64,000 nucleotides of DNA, from NCBI RefSeq assembly GCF_003217495.1, contig NZ_QJSW01000021.1, positions 1 to 64,000 on the forward strand. Direction: 5' to 3'. Below, one piece after another: positions 1-9,734 of this stretch. The stretch comes from Paenibacillus barcinonensis (GTDB taxonomy: Bacteria; Bacillota; Bacilli; Paenibacillales; Paenibacillaceae). How positions within the stretch are numbered: position 1 is the stretch's first letter; each line of letters opens with the position of its first letter. A program made the translations under genes and the position numbers. Below the pieces are notes generated by a model, which saw nothing but the letters and a program-made list of their open reading frames with translations, searched no databases and was not told the origin of the DNA.

Positions 1-95
1 AAGACCCCTTGAAGACGACGAGGTAGATAGGCTGGGGGTGGAAGTGCAGCAATGCATGGAGCTGACCAGTACTAATCGGTCGAGGGCTTATCCAA
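1..95 (+). rRNA. 23S ribosomal RNA, 3' end (partial)
   Basis: The first ~95 bases match the conserved 3' end of bacterial 23S rRNA, including the segment reading GCTGACCAGTACTAATCGGT and the terminal CGAGGGCTTATCCAAA. The gene begins outside the window. The exact 3' end is estimated from the expected closing helix. The first tRNA starts only about 80 nt downstream, leaving no room for a 5S gene. The ORF that can be read across this stretch and the tRNA is not a gene. Confidence 0.95.
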
Positions 96-176
96 ATAAG
101 CAAGCTAATGAGCGTAAGTTTCGTTTCGAATCTAGTTTTCAAGGAGCAATCCTTGTTAATGTTAAGGTTGACTTTT

Positions 177-268
177 GGAGAGATACCCAAGTGGCTATAA
201 GGGGACCCTCTGCTAAGGGGTTAGGCTGCGTAAGCGGTGCGAGGGTTCGAATCCCTCTCTCTCCGCCA
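177..268 (+). tRNA. tRNA-Ser (GCT)
   Basis: Cloverleaf with acceptor GGAGAGA/TCTCTCC, a long variable arm as in class II tRNAs, TTCGAAT in the T loop, encoded CCA and anticodon GCT. First gene of the tRNA cluster behind the 23S end. Confidence 0.96.
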
Positions 269-310
269 TCTTTACCTAAGATGGACAAGCAATCAAAACA
301 TTTATGATAT

Positions 311-384
311 GGCGGCGTAGCTCAGCTGGCTAGAGCGTACGGTTCATACCCGTAAGGTCGGGGGTTCGATCCCCTCCGCCGCTA
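311..384 (+). tRNA. tRNA-Met (CAT), elongator type
   Basis: Acceptor GGCGGCG pairs with CGCCGCT (one G-U) with discriminator A; the CCA is not encoded. The anticodon is CAT. The body resembles the Bacillus elongator tRNA-Met rather than the initiator, which has a mismatched first acceptor pair, or the lysidine tRNA-Ile. Confidence 0.93.
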
Positions 385-396
385 TTATATTACCCA

Positions 397-472
397 GGAG
401 GCTTAGCTCAGCTGGGAGAGCATCTGCCTTACAAGCAGAGGGTCGGGGGTTCGATCCCCTCAGCCTCCACCA
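397..472 (+). tRNA. tRNA-Val (TAC)
   Basis: Acceptor GGAGGCT/AGCCTCC, anticodon TAC in loop CTTACAA, T loop TTCGATC, encoded CCA. Confidence 0.96.
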
Positions 473-477
473 TATAC

Positions 478-553
<76 letters not shown>

Positions 554-562
554 TTAATGCCT

Positions 563-640
563 GGAACCGTGGTGTAGTTGGCCTAACATGCCTGCCTGTC
601 ACGCAGGAGATCGCGGGTTCGAATCCCGTCGGTTCCGCCA
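563..640 (+). tRNA. tRNA-Asp (GTC)
   Basis: Acceptor GGAACCG/CGGTTCC, anticodon GTC in loop CTGTCAC, T loop TTCGAAT, encoded CCA. Confidence 0.95.
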
Positions 641-663
641 TTAATCTTCAAACAAATGAATAT

Positions 664-736
<73 letters not shown>

Positions 737-747
737 CCTTTAATCCT

Positions 748-833
748 GGAGGATTAGCGAAGTGGCCAAACGCATCAGACTGTAAATCTGCTCCCGTACG
801 GGTTCGGTGGTTCGAATCCATCATCCTCCACCA
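748..833 (+). tRNA. tRNA-Tyr (GTA)
   Basis: Acceptor GGAGGAT/ATCCTCC, anticodon GTA in loop CTGTAAA, long variable arm, T loop TTCGAAT, encoded CCA. Confidence 0.96.
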
Positions 834-840
834 GTTTTAT

Positions 841-913
841 GAGTCATTAGCTCAGTTGGTAGAGCACCTGACTTTTAATCAGGGTGTCGAAGGTTCGAAT
901 CCTTCATGACTCA
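841..913 (+). tRNA. tRNA-Lys (TTT)
   Basis: Acceptor GAGTCAT/ATGACTC, anticodon TTT in loop CTTTTAA, T loop TTCGAAT, discriminator A, no encoded CCA. Last gene of the cluster; a terminator follows within 6 nt. Confidence 0.95.
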
Positions 914-918
914 TCTTT

Positions 919-962
919 AAAAAGAGTGATTGATCATTAATTTGATCAGTCACTCTTTTTTT
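919..962 (+). terminator. Intrinsic terminator of the rRNA-tRNA operon
   Basis: A long stem pairs AAAGAGTGATTGATCA with TGATCAGTCACTCTTT (one mismatch) around a short AT-rich loop. A T-run follows directly, and on the other side the stem begins with an A-run, so it may work in both directions. Confidence 0.9.
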
Positions 963-968
963 GTATAG

Positions 969-984
969 AACTATAACGATAGTT
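969..984. repeat. Short inverted repeat upstream of the PucR-type gene
   Basis: AACTAT-aacg-ATAGTT, a 6-bp inverted repeat with 4-nt spacer about 90 nt before the regulator start. It could be an operator, but this is inference from symmetry alone. Confidence 0.25.
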
Positions 985-1069
985 ATGTGAGTCGCTGAGC
1001 CAAAGAGCAGTGTAGAGCAAGATATGATAAAATAATGATAAAAATAAACAGAGTGGTGGCGTTCATGAC

Positions 1070-2266
1070 ATGAAGCACATACCTGATTTAAAACAGCAAA
1101 TTGAGGCCGTTATAGGGACCACATTAGATGAATATGAAATTACGATGCTTGAGTGGAAGCAATCTGTAGAGAACTTGAGTGGTATGGAAGTAAATCAACC
1201 GCTCGTAGCTCAGAGCAAAGCCCATGAAGAAGAGTATGAGCTCATGACGGGATCAGCTACGTCATCAGATATAACCAGTTTACACACAGGTGAGCGAATT
1301 TTTTTTAGAGTGGGTAGCGATCCGCAGGAGAATACAGTGGTGTGCTGGGGTTGTCCATCGGATTCTATAACAATGGAGACTCGTCGTCTCATTGAGTTGC
1401 TGCTCCGCAGCAGTGCAAGTTCGACTAACGGACTCAAAGTATCCCCGCAGGATGATGATGCGGATCAACAGTTCATAACACTGGGCAGATGGCTTCAGAC
1501 TCAGATTGAAGTTTATAGCTCTGACAATACTGAGCCACTACCGGCTCCATTTAATACATTCAATGAATTTCAGAAAGAGAAGGTTATTTTCTTGTTACAG
1601 GGCGAGACCCCTGATTCTCAGCGTGTTGACTCTAAAGTGTTAAATAAGCTGTTGGAGAGTTATTTCGGGGAAGAGGTGACATTAATCCCTCTTGGAGCAC
1701 AGGAATGGCTTTTTATGAGTGACGAGACAGTGGTTACGGGAGAAGCCGATGAAGACACGGCGGAGGCGCGAAAAGATTCACTTCATGCATTCTGTTCCGG
1801 ATTATATGAACTGGTTGCAAGTGAGTTTGCAGGTGTGTTCCATCTGTCTGCTTCGCTGCCATGTATCCCTAAAAATACATTAGTTCAGGTGGCATCGCTT
1901 CTTCAGGAGAGCGTGCATCTAGGGCGTTCATTTCATGTGACACAGCATATACACCTTCCATGGGAACTCCAGCTGGAGCAGCTGGTCGCAAGTATACCGG
2001 AGCAACAGCGGCATCGCTTTATTCAGGAAATTGGCAAGGGAACACTTCTCTTCAATGACAGTGAAACGTTGGCTACCTTGGAGATTTTCTTTAGCTTGGA
2101 CTGTAACGTCAGCGAGACGGCAAAGCGTTTGTTTATCCATCGCAATACGCTGGTATATCGTTTGGACAAGATCAAACAGGAGATAGGCTATGATGTTAGA
2201 CATTTCAAAAGCGCGAATATTGTGCAACTTTTGCTGCTGATGTACAAAGTGACGAAAAAGGTCTGA
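1070..2266 (+). CDS. PucR/CdaR-type transcriptional regulator
   Basis: A 398-aa cytoplasmic protein. The last ~65 residues (about 335-395), with the segment SETAKRLFIHRNTLVYRL, form the helix-turn-helix typical of the C-terminus of PucR/CdaR regulators (HTH_30). The first 300 residues have no motif I can name and no membrane segment; they may sense a metabolite. It stands alone after the tRNA terminator and about 100 nt before the MsmX-type ATPase gene, so it might regulate sugar-uptake functions, which is inference. The ATG at 1070 is preceded only by a GTGGTGGC stretch as a weak ribosome site. Another ATG four bases upstream is out of frame. Confidence 0.8.
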   Translation: MKHIPDLKQQIEAVIGTTLDEYEITMLEWKQSVENLSGMEVNQPLVAQSKAHEEEYELMTGSATSSDITSLHTGERIFFRVGSDPQENTVVCWGCPSDSITMETRRLIELLLRSSASSTNGLKVSPQDDDADQQFITLGRWLQTQIEVYSSDNTEPLPAPFNTFNEFQKEKVIFLLQGETPDSQRVDSKVLNKLLESYFGEEVTLIPLGAQEWLFMSDETVVTGEADEDTAEARKDSLHAFCSGLYELVASEFAGVFHLSASLPCIPKNTLVQVASLLQESVHLGRSFHVTQHIHLPWELQLEQLVASIPEQQRHRFIQEIGKGTLLFNDSETLATLEIFFSLDCNVSETAKRLFIHRNTLVYRLDKIKQEIGYDVRHFKSANIVQLLLLMYKVTKKV

Positions 2267-2369
2267 TATTTTTGTGCAGTTTGCGAATAGTCAGATAACC
2301 AAGCAATAGGGTATTATAAAACTACAAATTGTATTCGATTACAAAATGATCTCTGAGGAGGCAACAATC

Positions 2370-3494
2370 ATGGCAGGAGTACGTTTAGAGCATATTTTCA
2401 AAAAATACCCGGGTTCTGATAAAGCAACTGTAGTTGATATTAACCTGGACATTAAAGACAAAGAGTTTCTGGTGCTGGTAGGTCCGTCCGGTTGTGGTAA
2501 ATCAACAACACTGCGTATGATCGCAGGCCTTGAGGAAATTTCTGAAGGTAAACTCTATATCGGTGACCGTGTCGTTAATGATGTTGCACCTAAAGACCGC
2601 GATATCGCGATGGTATTCCAATCCTACGCTTTGTATCCGCACATGAGCGTATACCAAAACATGGCGTTTGGTTTGAAATTGCGTAAAGTGAAAAAAGACG
2701 AGATCGACAAACGTGTACGTGAAGCAGCAAAAATTCTCGATATCGAGCACTTGCTTGAGCGTAAGCCTAAAGCATTGTCCGGTGGTCAACGTCAGCGTGT
2801 CGCTTTGGGACGTGCGATTGTCCGTGATCCACAAGTCTTCTTGATGGATGAGCCTCTCTCCAACTTGGATGCTAAACTTCGTGGGCAGATGCGTGCGGAA
2901 ATCACAAAGCTTGCTAAACGCTTGGAAACAACGGTTATCTACGTAACGCATGACCAGATCGAAGCAATGACGATGGGTGACCGGATCGTAGTTATGAAGG
3001 ATGGTATCATCCAACAAGCTGCTTCTCCTGAAGAGCTTTATAACCACCCGGCTAACCTGTTCGTAGCTGGTTTCATCGGTTCCCCGACAATGAACTTCAT
3101 CTCGGGTAAACTGGCTGAGCAAGGTTCAAGCCTGCACTTCGTAGCTCCTGGTGTGGACGTTGAAATCCCACAAGGTAAAGCACAAGTGTTGAAATCCAAA
3201 GGATATGCTGCCAAAGAAGTAATTATGGGCGTTCGTCCAGAAGACATTCATGAAGAGCCAGTATTCCTGGAAGCATCCCCTAACTCTGTATTCTCTACTC
3301 ACGTAGATGTAACTGAGAACCTCGGTCACGAAATGCTTCTCTACTTGAGCGGTGTAGGTAATGACACTACAATCGCACGTGTAGACGGACGTTCGAACAC
3401 TCGTGATGGTTCCACAGTTAAAATGGCCATCGACATGAACAAAGTTCATATCTTTGACAAAGAGACTGAAGTGAACGTACTTCTTCAAGACTAA
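2370..3494 (+). CDS. msmX: Sugar ABC transporter ATP-binding protein, MsmX/UgpC type
   Basis: A 374-aa ATPase with Walker A GPSGCGKST at residues 38-46, Q-loop FQSYALYPHMSV, signature LSGGQRQRVALGR, Walker B VFLMDEPLSNLD, the H-loop histidine in YVTHDQ, and a C-terminal OB-like (TOBE) domain ending with VHIFD. This is the layout of the shared ATPase that powers several CUT1 sugar importers (MsmX in Bacillus). It stands alone with no permease gene beside it, as expected for a multitask ATPase, and could energise the two sugar systems in this window that lack their own ATPase. The start at 2370 is chosen because GAGGAGG lies 8 nt upstream; an earlier in-frame ATG at 2346 has no ribosome site. 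Confidence 0.88.
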   Translation: MAGVRLEHIFKKYPGSDKATVVDINLDIKDKEFLVLVGPSGCGKSTTLRMIAGLEEISEGKLYIGDRVVNDVAPKDRDIAMVFQSYALYPHMSVYQNMAFGLKLRKVKKDEIDKRVREAAKILDIEHLLERKPKALSGGQRQRVALGRAIVRDPQVFLMDEPLSNLDAKLRGQMRAEITKLAKRLETTVIYVTHDQIEAMTMGDRIVVMKDGIIQQAASPEELYNHPANLFVAGFIGSPTMNFISGKLAEQGSSLHFVAPGVDVEIPQGKAQVLKSKGYAAKEVIMGVRPEDIHEEPVFLEASPNSVFSTHVDVTENLGHEMLLYLSGVGNDTTIARVDGRSNTRDGSTVKMAIDMNKVHIFDKETEVNVLLQD

Positions 3495-3561
3495 TTTAAT
3501 TCTACTGAAGATGCTCGGTAACGACGAGATCTGAAAGTAACGTAATTATATATTGTAAACC

Positions 3562-3596
3562 AAGCCCCTTCCGTTCTTGCTGGAAGGGGCTTTTTT
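3562..3596 (+). terminator. Intrinsic terminator after msmX
   Basis: Stem AAGCCCCTTCC / GGAAGGGGCTT with a 9-nt loop, followed by a T-run. Confidence 0.92.
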
Positions 3597-3881
3597 AAAA
3601 ATTATCGTTCCAATCGGTTTTCGGTGGAAAGGACTAGCGATAATTTCTATGCAAGAGCAGGGATAACTACAGGCCTTGCGATTGCATTCAATCCAAAATT
3701 CATTTAAGATTATTTGAAGGTCTGCCCTTAAACTGCTGCATGTTGAAGTCCGAAGGCATTATCGCTGGAGGCTATACATGGCTTGGTTTTGGATCATGTT
3801 GTGAATACGCTAATAATGGAAAGAAATGATACACGAACTGAGGTACATAGAGGTACAGCGAATGCTGAAAGGAAGAGACAA
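3597..3881. other. Non-coding interval upstream of hprK
   Basis: No gene is seen. A perfect 9-bp inverted repeat, AAATTATCG at 3599-3607 and CGATAATTT at 3638-3646, encloses a smaller TTCC/GGAA pairing. The open frame extending hprK upstream to 3783 lacks a ribosome site and is not taken as coding. Confidence 0.5.
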
Positions 3882-4820
3882 ATGGCGAAAAAAGTGAAAG
3901 TATCCGAATTGGTACAACAGTTTCAGATGGAAGTTGTTTCTGGGTCTCAGGGTTTGAAAAGATTCATTACGGTAGATGATCTTAACCGTCCCGGTCTGGA
4001 AATGGCCGGTTATTTTGAATATCATCCAAAAGAGCGGGTACAGCTGTTGGGAAGGACAGAACTGGCCTTTTTTGCAATGCTGCCTGAGCAAGAGCGTCGT
4101 GAACGTATGCAGCGTCTGTGCACAGAGGAGACGCCATGTATTGTGGTGACCCGTGGACTGGAAGTACCACAGGAACTGATTGATATCAGCGAAGAGCAAA
4201 ACCTGGCAGTGCTACGCAGCAATATGGCTACAACAATCTTGTCGAGCCGTATTACCGGATTTTTGGAAGGTAAATTAGCGCCAACAGCAACGATCCATGG
4301 TGTATTGTGTGATGTGTATGGTGTAGGGATGCTGATTACGGGTAGCAGCGGTATCGGTAAGAGTGAAACTGCGCTTGAGCTTGTGAAGCGTGGACACCGT
4401 TTGATTGCCGATGATGCGGTGGAAATCCGTCAAACCTCTGACTTTCAATTGCACGGTACTGCCCCAGAACTGATTCGTCACCTGCTCGAAATCCGCGGTG
4501 TCGGTATCATCAACGTAATGACCTTGTTCGGTGCAGGAGCTGTACGGAATAATAAACGGATTACACTGGTGGTACGTCTTGAAGCGTGGCAGCAGGATAA
4601 ACAGTATGATCGTCTGGGTCTGGATGAGGAAACAACGCGTATTATTGATACGGATGTACCTCTCGTAACTATTCCAGTTCGTCCAGGGCGAAACTTGGCT
4701 GTAATTATTGAAGTGGCTGCGATGAACTATCGCTTGAAGCAGATGGGGCTTAATGCAGCGCTTCAGTTCACAAACAAGCTGACTGCAACCATTTCGGAAG
4801 ACATGGAAGATATGGACTAA
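3882..4820 (+). CDS. hprK: HPr kinase/phosphorylase
   Basis: A 312-aa protein of the usual HprK length. It phosphorylates and dephosphorylates Ser46 of HPr and Crh, the signal that makes CcpA bind cre sites. Walker [10 protein letters not shown] is near residues 152-160. The second family signature, [15 protein letters not shown], follows near residue 205. The start at 3882 (MAKKVKV) has AAAGGAAG about 8 nt upstream; upstream in-frame starts would add 33 residues foreign to the family. It heads the hprK-lgt-ppaX-acyltransferase run conserved in Bacillales. Its likely substrate, a Crh/HPr protein with Ser46, is encoded at 34584. Confidence 0.96.
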   Translation: MAKKVKVSELVQQFQMEVVSGSQGLKRFITVDDLNRPGLEMAGYFEYHPKERVQLLGRTELAFFAMLPEQERRERMQRLCTEETPCIVVTRGLEVPQELIDISEEQNLAVLRSNMATTILSSRITGFLEGKLAPTATIHGVLCDVYGVGMLITGSSGIGKSETALELVKRGHRLIADDAVEIRQTSDFQLHGTAPELIRHLLEIRGVGIINVMTLFGAGAVRNNKRITLVVRLEAWQQDKQYDRLGLDEETTRIIDTDVPLVTIPVRPGRNLAVIIEVAAMNYRLKQMGLNAALQFTNKLTATISEDMEDMD

Positions 4821-4986
4821 GAAGAGCTGAAGGTCATCAGTTGTAAAACAGATCGTAAGAGATCAAGCCAAGTATAATTGGAATAATGAAGCATGACACA
4901 TGGCGTCTGTACTCCTTGAACATAAAGGTTCGTGCAGGCTCCGTAGGGTCATGTTCACCGATGTGAATTGATAGGAGTGTGAATGA

Positions 4987-6033
4987 ATGGATACATTATT
5001 ACTGTTGAACCCGATTGCGTTCTCCATTGGCGCCCTGAAGGTTCATTGGTATGGGCTTATTCTAGGTATGGCTGCACTCCTGGGCCTACTGCTCGTTATT
5101 CGGGAGGGCAAGCGATTTAATATTCCGCAAGAAGTGTTTATGGATATGGTATTGCTTGGCGTGCCTTCTGCCATTATTGGCGCCCGAATCTACTATGTGG
5201 CTTTTAAATGGGATGATTATAAGGACAACTTGTGGGATGTTTTTAAAATATGGAACGGTGGTATTGCGATCTATGGTGCGCTGATCGGTGCAATTATTTG
5301 CGCAGTCATTTTCTTCCGTCGTAAAGGATACAACTTCTGGCGAATGGCGGATATCTGTGCCCCTGGTCTTATCGTGGGACAGATGATTGGACGCTGGGGT
5401 AACTTTGTCAATCAGGAAGCGTACGGCGGTCCTGTAGAAGAATCATTTTTAAGAGATAAGCTGCATCTGCCTGACTTTATTGTGAATCAAATGAACGTAG
5501 AAGGTGTATTCCATCACCCGGCGTTTCTATATGAATCGGTATGGAGCTTTGTTGGACTGATTATTCTGTTAGTGCTTCGTCGTCAGAAGTTCATGCGTTC
5601 TGGTGAACTGTTTATGTCGTATTTTATCTGGTATTCGATCGGACGTTTCTTCATTGAAGCTTTGCGTACCGACAGTCTGGCATTCCAGGCCCCGGAATGG
5701 GTTGCTTCGTTTGTGAATGGTATGTGGTCTCCGATGACAGCATTTGGATTCGAGCAGGGATATCTGGACCCGGCATACGGTAACGTAAGGATCTCTCAGC
5801 TTCTTGCCATTGGCATTATTGTTGTTGCTATTGTGTTTATTGTAGTGAGAAGGGTGACTGGCAAAGCGGATGCACATTACAGTGATCCGATTGTTTCATC
5901 GAAGGTGACTGTTGATGATATCGAGCACACAGGAACAGAAGCCGGGAATGAGCAAAAAGTAACACCAACACCCCCACCCACTTCGGGTCAGGCTCAAGAC
6001 GAGCCTAAGCAAGTTGAAGATAAAAAGGAGTAA
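4987..6033 (+). CDS. lgt: Prolipoprotein diacylglyceryl transferase
   Basis: A 348-aa polytopic membrane protein that moves diacylglycerol from phosphatidylglycerol to the lipobox cysteine of prelipoproteins. It has the Lgt signature GQMIGRWGNFVNQEAYGG near residues 133-150, the YGALIGA segment near 95, and about seven hydrophobic segments. The last ~50 residues are hydrophilic and rich in T, P, E and K, a tail beyond the ~280-residue core and probably cytoplasmic. TAGGAGTG lies just before the ATG. It lies between hprK and ppaX as in Bacillus. Lipoproteins processed by it include the sugar-binding proteins at 19510 and 62658. Confidence 0.95.
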   Translation: MDTLLLLNPIAFSIGALKVHWYGLILGMAALLGLLLVIREGKRFNIPQEVFMDMVLLGVPSAIIGARIYYVAFKWDDYKDNLWDVFKIWNGGIAIYGALIGAIICAVIFFRRKGYNFWRMADICAPGLIVGQMIGRWGNFVNQEAYGGPVEESFLRDKLHLPDFIVNQMNVEGVFHHPAFLYESVWSFVGLIILLVLRRQKFMRSGELFMSYFIWYSIGRFFIEALRTDSLAFQAPEWVASFVNGMWSPMTAFGFEQGYLDPAYGNVRISQLLAIGIIVVAIVFIVVRRVTGKADAHYSDPIVSSKVTVDDIEHTGTEAGNEQKVTPTPPPTSGQAQDEPKQVEDKKE

Positions 6034-6039
6034 TGCAAC

Positions 6040-6696
6040 GTGATCGACACGGTACTGTTTGATCTGGATGGAACGATTATTGATACCAATGAGCTGATTA
6101 TCCATTCCTTCCTGCACGTCATGAAAGGCTGGGACCATGCTGAACCATGGACAAGGGAACAGATCATTCCCCATATGGGAGGCACATTGGAGCAACAAAT
6201 GCGAACCTTTTCAGGTCAGGAAGAGGTATCGGAGTATGTCAAAGGTTATCGCGCTTATAATGATATTCATCATGAAGCAATGGTCAAGCCATTTCCCTAT
6301 GTTATTGAGGTGGTAGAGGCTCTGCATCAGGCGGGGATTACGATGGGGGTAGTAACGACCAAAATACGCCCTTCGACCCTGAAAGTGCTGGAGCGTTTCG
6401 ATCTGCTTAAATATATGAAATCCATTGTGACGGTAACGGATGTTACTCATCCGAAGCCACATGCTGAGCCTGTGCAGAAAGCGATGGCAGAGCTTGGATC
6501 AGATCCAGCTCGTACGCTGATGGTGGGAGACAGTCCGGTGGATATTCAGTCTGCGCAGAACGCAGGTGCTCTTTCTGCCGGTGTGGCATGGTCTCTTAAA
6601 GGAGAAGAGGTTCTGAGCGGATACAAGCCGGATTATATTTTGCACGATATGAGGGACTTGCTGGACAAAATCCTTACAGGAACGGGACGTTCATGA
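6040..6696 (+). CDS. ppaX: Pyrophosphatase PpaX (HAD superfamily)
   Basis: A 218-aa HAD-family phosphatase. The nucleophile motif FDLDGTI is at residues 7-13, motif II threonine in VVTTK near 106, the lysine in HPKPHAEP near 142, and motif [11 protein letters not shown] near 165. In Bacillus, PpaX hydrolyses the pyrophosphate made when HprK/P dephosphorylates Ser-P-HPr, which explains its place in the hprK operon. Translation starts at GTG 6040, with AAAAGGAG 9 nt upstream and only 6 nt after lgt. The end overlaps the next gene by four bases (ATGA), implying coupling. Confidence 0.92.
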   Translation: MIDTVLFDLDGTIIDTNELIIHSFLHVMKGWDHAEPWTREQIIPHMGGTLEQQMRTFSGQEEVSEYVKGYRAYNDIHHEAMVKPFPYVIEVVEALHQAGITMGVVTTKIRPSTLKVLERFDLLKYMKSIVTVTDVTHPKPHAEPVQKAMAELGSDPARTLMVGDSPVDIQSAQNAGALSAGVAWSLKGEEVLSGYKPDYILHDMRDLLDKILTGTGRS

Positions 6697-7241
6697 GAAA
6701 GGTAACCCGCTATCCCGTAGAAAGCGAGAACGCGCTTTGGCATATCTACAAGACGGTAAGCCCGTGGAGGGGTGTTTATAACTTTATCTGGATTCAGCTG
6801 TCGCGGTATTGCCCCATTCTTTCACTGAAGAACTGGATTTATAACCGAGTGCTTGGGATGAAGGTCGGGAAGCATACGGCTTTTGGGCTGATGGTGATGG
6901 TGGATGTGTTTTTTCCGGAAAAGATAACGATTGGTGAAAATTCGGTGATCGGATACAATACGACAATTCTGGCGCATGAATATCTCATTAAAGAGTACAG
7001 GCTAGGTGAGGTCATCATCGGAGATCATGTGCTCATCGGTGCAAATACCACGATTCTTCCAGGGGTAACGATCGGCGATGGAGCCGTGGTTGCTGCGGGT
7101 GCGGTGGTTCATAAGGATGTTGCTCCAGGAGCTTTCGTTGGAGGCAATCCGTTGCGTGAGCTAAAGCGTTCCGCATCATCTTCAGCGGAAGAGGATCTGG
7201 TTTTTAAAACGGACGAGCTGTCTCGGGGGAAGCTGCATTAG
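6693..7241 (+). CDS. Acyltransferase with left-handed beta-helix (YvoF-like)
   Basis: A 182-aa protein with hexapeptide repeats ([43 protein letters not shown]) forming a left-handed parallel beta-helix over residues ~75-160, as in maltose/galactoside O-acetyltransferases. The substrate is unknown. The ATG overlaps the ppaX stop. A homologous gene follows ppaX in Bacillus (yvoF), supporting an operon role, possibly in cell-surface polymer modification (inference). Confidence 0.85.
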   Translation: MRKVTRYPVESENALWHIYKTVSPWRGVYNFIWIQLSRYCPILSLKNWIYNRVLGMKVGKHTAFGLMVMVDVFFPEKITIGENSVIGYNTTILAHEYLIKEYRLGEVIIGDHVLIGANTTILPGVTIGDGAVVAAGAVVHKDVAPGAFVGGNPLRELKRSASSSAEEDLVFKTDELSRGKLH

Positions 7242-7297
7242 GCTGAGACTTGCAGGAAACAGGGATATACAGGATGCATGCATTGGTGCGTGCAGGA

Positions 7298-7323
7298 AAG
7301 AGCTGCTGAAGGCAGCTTTTTTC
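7298..7323 (+). terminator. Intrinsic terminator after the acyltransferase gene
   Basis: Stem AGCTGC-tgaag-GCAGCT followed by TTTTTT, 57 nt after the stop codon. Confidence 0.82.
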
Positions 7324-7747
7324 GTATATGAAACTGGAAGCTTAAACGATAAGGTGTGGAGCTGTCAGATGCATGAGGTATGTAAGTGATATTCAAATGA
7401 TATGAGTATACCCAGTGGAAACGGTGAACAGGGTGTTTGGCTCGCGGGTTGGTTGACGTTCCAGCAGGATTCATGATATTATATCCCATATCCTTTAGTT
7501 TGTTAGCACTTTACCATACGAAAGCAAAAGGCTGAAAGTTGTGTATGCGAGTGATAAGCTCATGCGTCATGGAAAAAAGAAATCTATGTCATTGTTATGA
7601 TCAGCTCTACACTCCATTCGGGCAACACATATATAGAACGGGGATTTGTCATACATAAATCCTGTTGAAATAGAGCGATATCACAATAGAGATGATGCAA
7701 ACGATCAAGCATTCAAATTCATAACTAACTCGGGGTGAATGATACCA
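7324..7747. other. Non-coding leader region of the histidine operon
   Basis: No gene is seen. It holds a good promoter at 7453-7482 and would give a leader of about 250 nt before hisZ. I looked for a T-box antiterminator (consensus core GGGTGGNACC) and for an attenuation terminator; neither is visible. A small ribosome site, CGGGGTG, ends just before the hisZ starts. Confidence 0.5.
7453..7482 (+). promoter_or_regulatory. Predicted sigma-A promoter of the his operon
   Basis: TTGACG at 7453-7458 and TATTAT at 7477-7482 with an 18-nt spacer. It is the best promoter match before hisZ and lies downstream of the preceding terminator. Confidence 0.6.
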
Positions 7748-8938
7748 ATGTCCAAACCAAAAGGCTTTGAAAAACCGACCGGCTTTCGCGATTACACACC
7801 ACATGTTGTATCCAAGCTGCGGATGATTGAACGTAATGTACTGGAATGCATGGAGCGCTGGGGTTATCGCCAGATCATTACACCAACGATTGAATATTAC
7901 GATACAGTAGGGGTGGCCAGCTCTACATCGGATCGCAAATTGTTCAAATTACTAAACAGTCGGGGAACAACACTGGTATTACGCTCCGATCTGACGGCGC
8001 CAATCGCACGTGTCGTGTCATCCATGCTTAAAGATGAGGCTTTACCTCTACGTCTGTCCTATCATGCGAACGTTTTTCGTTCCATTGAGGAGGAAGCGGG
8101 GCGTGAGGCAGAGTTTTTCCAGACAGGTGTGGAGCTCGTAGGAGATGATTCTCCTGAAGCAGATGCTGAAGTGGTTGCGCTGGCGATTGCCTCATTGCAG
8201 GCCGCAGGTGTATCTTCTTTTAAAATAGCGATGGGTCATATGGGTTTTCTCAATGGGCTGCTGGAAGAGGTTATTCCGGGTCAAACGGCAGAGCAGGAGC
8301 AGCTGAAGGAAGGGCTTTTGGGACGAGATTATGTGGGCTATCGTCAATCTATTGAAGCGTTACATCTGGAGCCTGGGCAGAAACAGCGACTTGAAGCCAT
8401 TTTGCGTCTGCGCGGCGGGAAGGAAATCTGTACCCATGCAGGCGAGCTCAGTTCAAGTCCTGAAGCTGCAAAGTCTATTGCTCATCTATGTGCGGTGTTT
8501 GAGGTGCTGGAGGCCTACGGTGTCTCGGAGCACGTACTGATTGACCTGACGATGATCGGGGATTTCTCCTATTATACAGGTATGACGTTTGAAGGGTACG
8601 CGGCAGAGCTGGGATCACCAGTATGCAGCGGGGGACGGTATGACAATCTGCTGCAGCAGTTTGGACGTGCGCTTCCGGCTACAGGTTTTGCGTTAAAAAC
8701 AAACCGGATCATTGATGGTGTTCATGGCATCACGATTGAAGAGAAGAAGTCGGTACGTATCAAATACAGCCCGGAACGCCGGGCTGAGGCACTGGCTGAA
8801 GCAGCAAGATTGCGGAGTATCGGGCAGAATGTAATCACGTCTCTCCTTGCGGATCAAGGAGAAGCCATAGTAAGTGGAGCTAATGCAGACCGAAATGAAC
8901 AGGTCATTATCTATGGATCAGACAAAGGAGGACTATGA
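7748..8938 (+). CDS. hisZ: ATP phosphoribosyltransferase regulatory subunit HisZ
   Basis: A 396-aa class II aminoacyl-tRNA synthetase-like protein that forms the HisG-HisZ complex and confers histidine feedback control on the first step of histidine synthesis. It has the class II motif [13 protein letters not shown] near residue 80, [11 protein letters not shown] near 110 and the [11 protein letters not shown]-like HisZ motif near 275, ending with a [12 protein letters not shown] segment near 295. It lacks an anticodon-binding domain typical of true HisRS. The ATG at 7748 is preferred to 7739 because CGGGGTG ends 10 nt before it. First gene of the operon; hisG begins one nt after the TGA. Confidence 0.93.
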   Translation: MSKPKGFEKPTGFRDYTPHVVSKLRMIERNVLECMERWGYRQIITPTIEYYDTVGVASSTSDRKLFKLLNSRGTTLVLRSDLTAPIARVVSSMLKDEALPLRLSYHANVFRSIEEEAGREAEFFQTGVELVGDDSPEADAEVVALAIASLQAAGVSSFKIAMGHMGFLNGLLEEVIPGQTAEQEQLKEGLLGRDYVGYRQSIEALHLEPGQKQRLEAILRLRGGKEICTHAGELSSSPEAAKSIAHLCAVFEVLEAYGVSEHVLIDLTMIGDFSYYTGMTFEGYAAELGSPVCSGGRYDNLLQQFGRALPATGFALKTNRIIDGVHGITIEEKKSVRIKYSPERRAEALAEAARLRSIGQNVITSLLADQGEAIVSGANADRNEQVIIYGSDKGGL

Positions 8939-8939
8939 G

Positions 8940-9599
8940 ATGTCGGATATTCTAAAGGTGGCCATGCCCAAAGGCCGCATCTATAAAAAGGCCTCCAAGC
9001 TGTTCCGTGAGGCAGGCCTGGATATTCCCGAGGATGTGGATGATACACGCAAGCTGGTTATTGAAGTGCCAGAAGCCGGAATGGAGTTCATTATGGCTAA
9101 GCCAGTGGATGTTCCAACGTATGTGGAGTACGGCGTTGCCGATATCGGCATTGTCGGGAAGGATGTCCTGCTGGAGGAAGACCGCGATGTGTATGAGCTG
9201 CTGAATCTGGGCATCGCGCAGTGCCGCATGTCGGTGATTGGACTTCCCGATTGGAAGGCAGGCATCCAGCAGCGGGTGGCGACCAAGTATCCGCGTATTG
9301 CTTCCCAGTATTTCCGTGAGCAGGGGCAGCAGGTCGAGGTTATTAAGCTGAATGGGTCCATCGAGCTTGCGCCTCTGATTGGATTAGCTGATCGGATCGT
9401 CGATCTGGTAGAGACTGGTCAGACACTGCGTGAGAACGGGCTTGTGGAAATGACACAGATTCTGGACATTACCAGTCGTCTGATAGCGAATCGAGTGAGC
9501 TATCGGATGAAAAATGCTCGCATTCAGGCATTATGTGATGCACTTCAATTGGTCATCCCAAGCGGGAATGAGGTTTCTGCGGGCAGCCAGCGGAGATAG
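8940..9599 (+). CDS. hisG: ATP phosphoribosyltransferase catalytic subunit, short form
   Basis: A 219-aa short-form HisG, joining ATP and PRPP to make phosphoribosyl-ATP. It lacks the C-terminal regulatory domain of long-form HisG, consistent with hisZ immediately upstream. Recognisable segments are [10 protein letters not shown] at the N-terminus, [11 protein letters not shown] near 65 and [14 protein letters not shown] near 160. AAAGGAGG at 8924 sets the ATG at 8940; longer readings overlap hisZ. Confidence 0.95.
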   Translation: MSDILKVAMPKGRIYKKASKLFREAGLDIPEDVDDTRKLVIEVPEAGMEFIMAKPVDVPTYVEYGVADIGIVGKDVLLEEDRDVYELLNLGIAQCRMSVIGLPDWKAGIQQRVATKYPRIASQYFREQGQQVEVIKLNGSIELAPLIGLADRIVDLVETGQTLRENGLVEMTQILDITSRLIANRVSYRMKNARIQALCDALQLVIPSGNEVSAGSQRR

Positions 9600-9734
9600 T
9601 GAGCAGATAAATCATCAGATACAACAGGTTATGAATGAATCAGCAGGCATGCATGAGACATAGAGCAGCAAGGCTGTTGACTGACAATAGATATGTACGA
9701 ATGAGTGAATAAAGCCGCAGGGGAGGTTGCACGG

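Noticed and set aside
38-307. 89-codon frame at the start of the window
   Set aside because: Runs across the 23S rRNA end and tRNA-Ser.
7324-7747. T-box riboswitch before hisZ
   Set aside because: No match to the GGGTGGNACC antiterminator core; the CGGGGTG near 7731 is simply the ribosome site.
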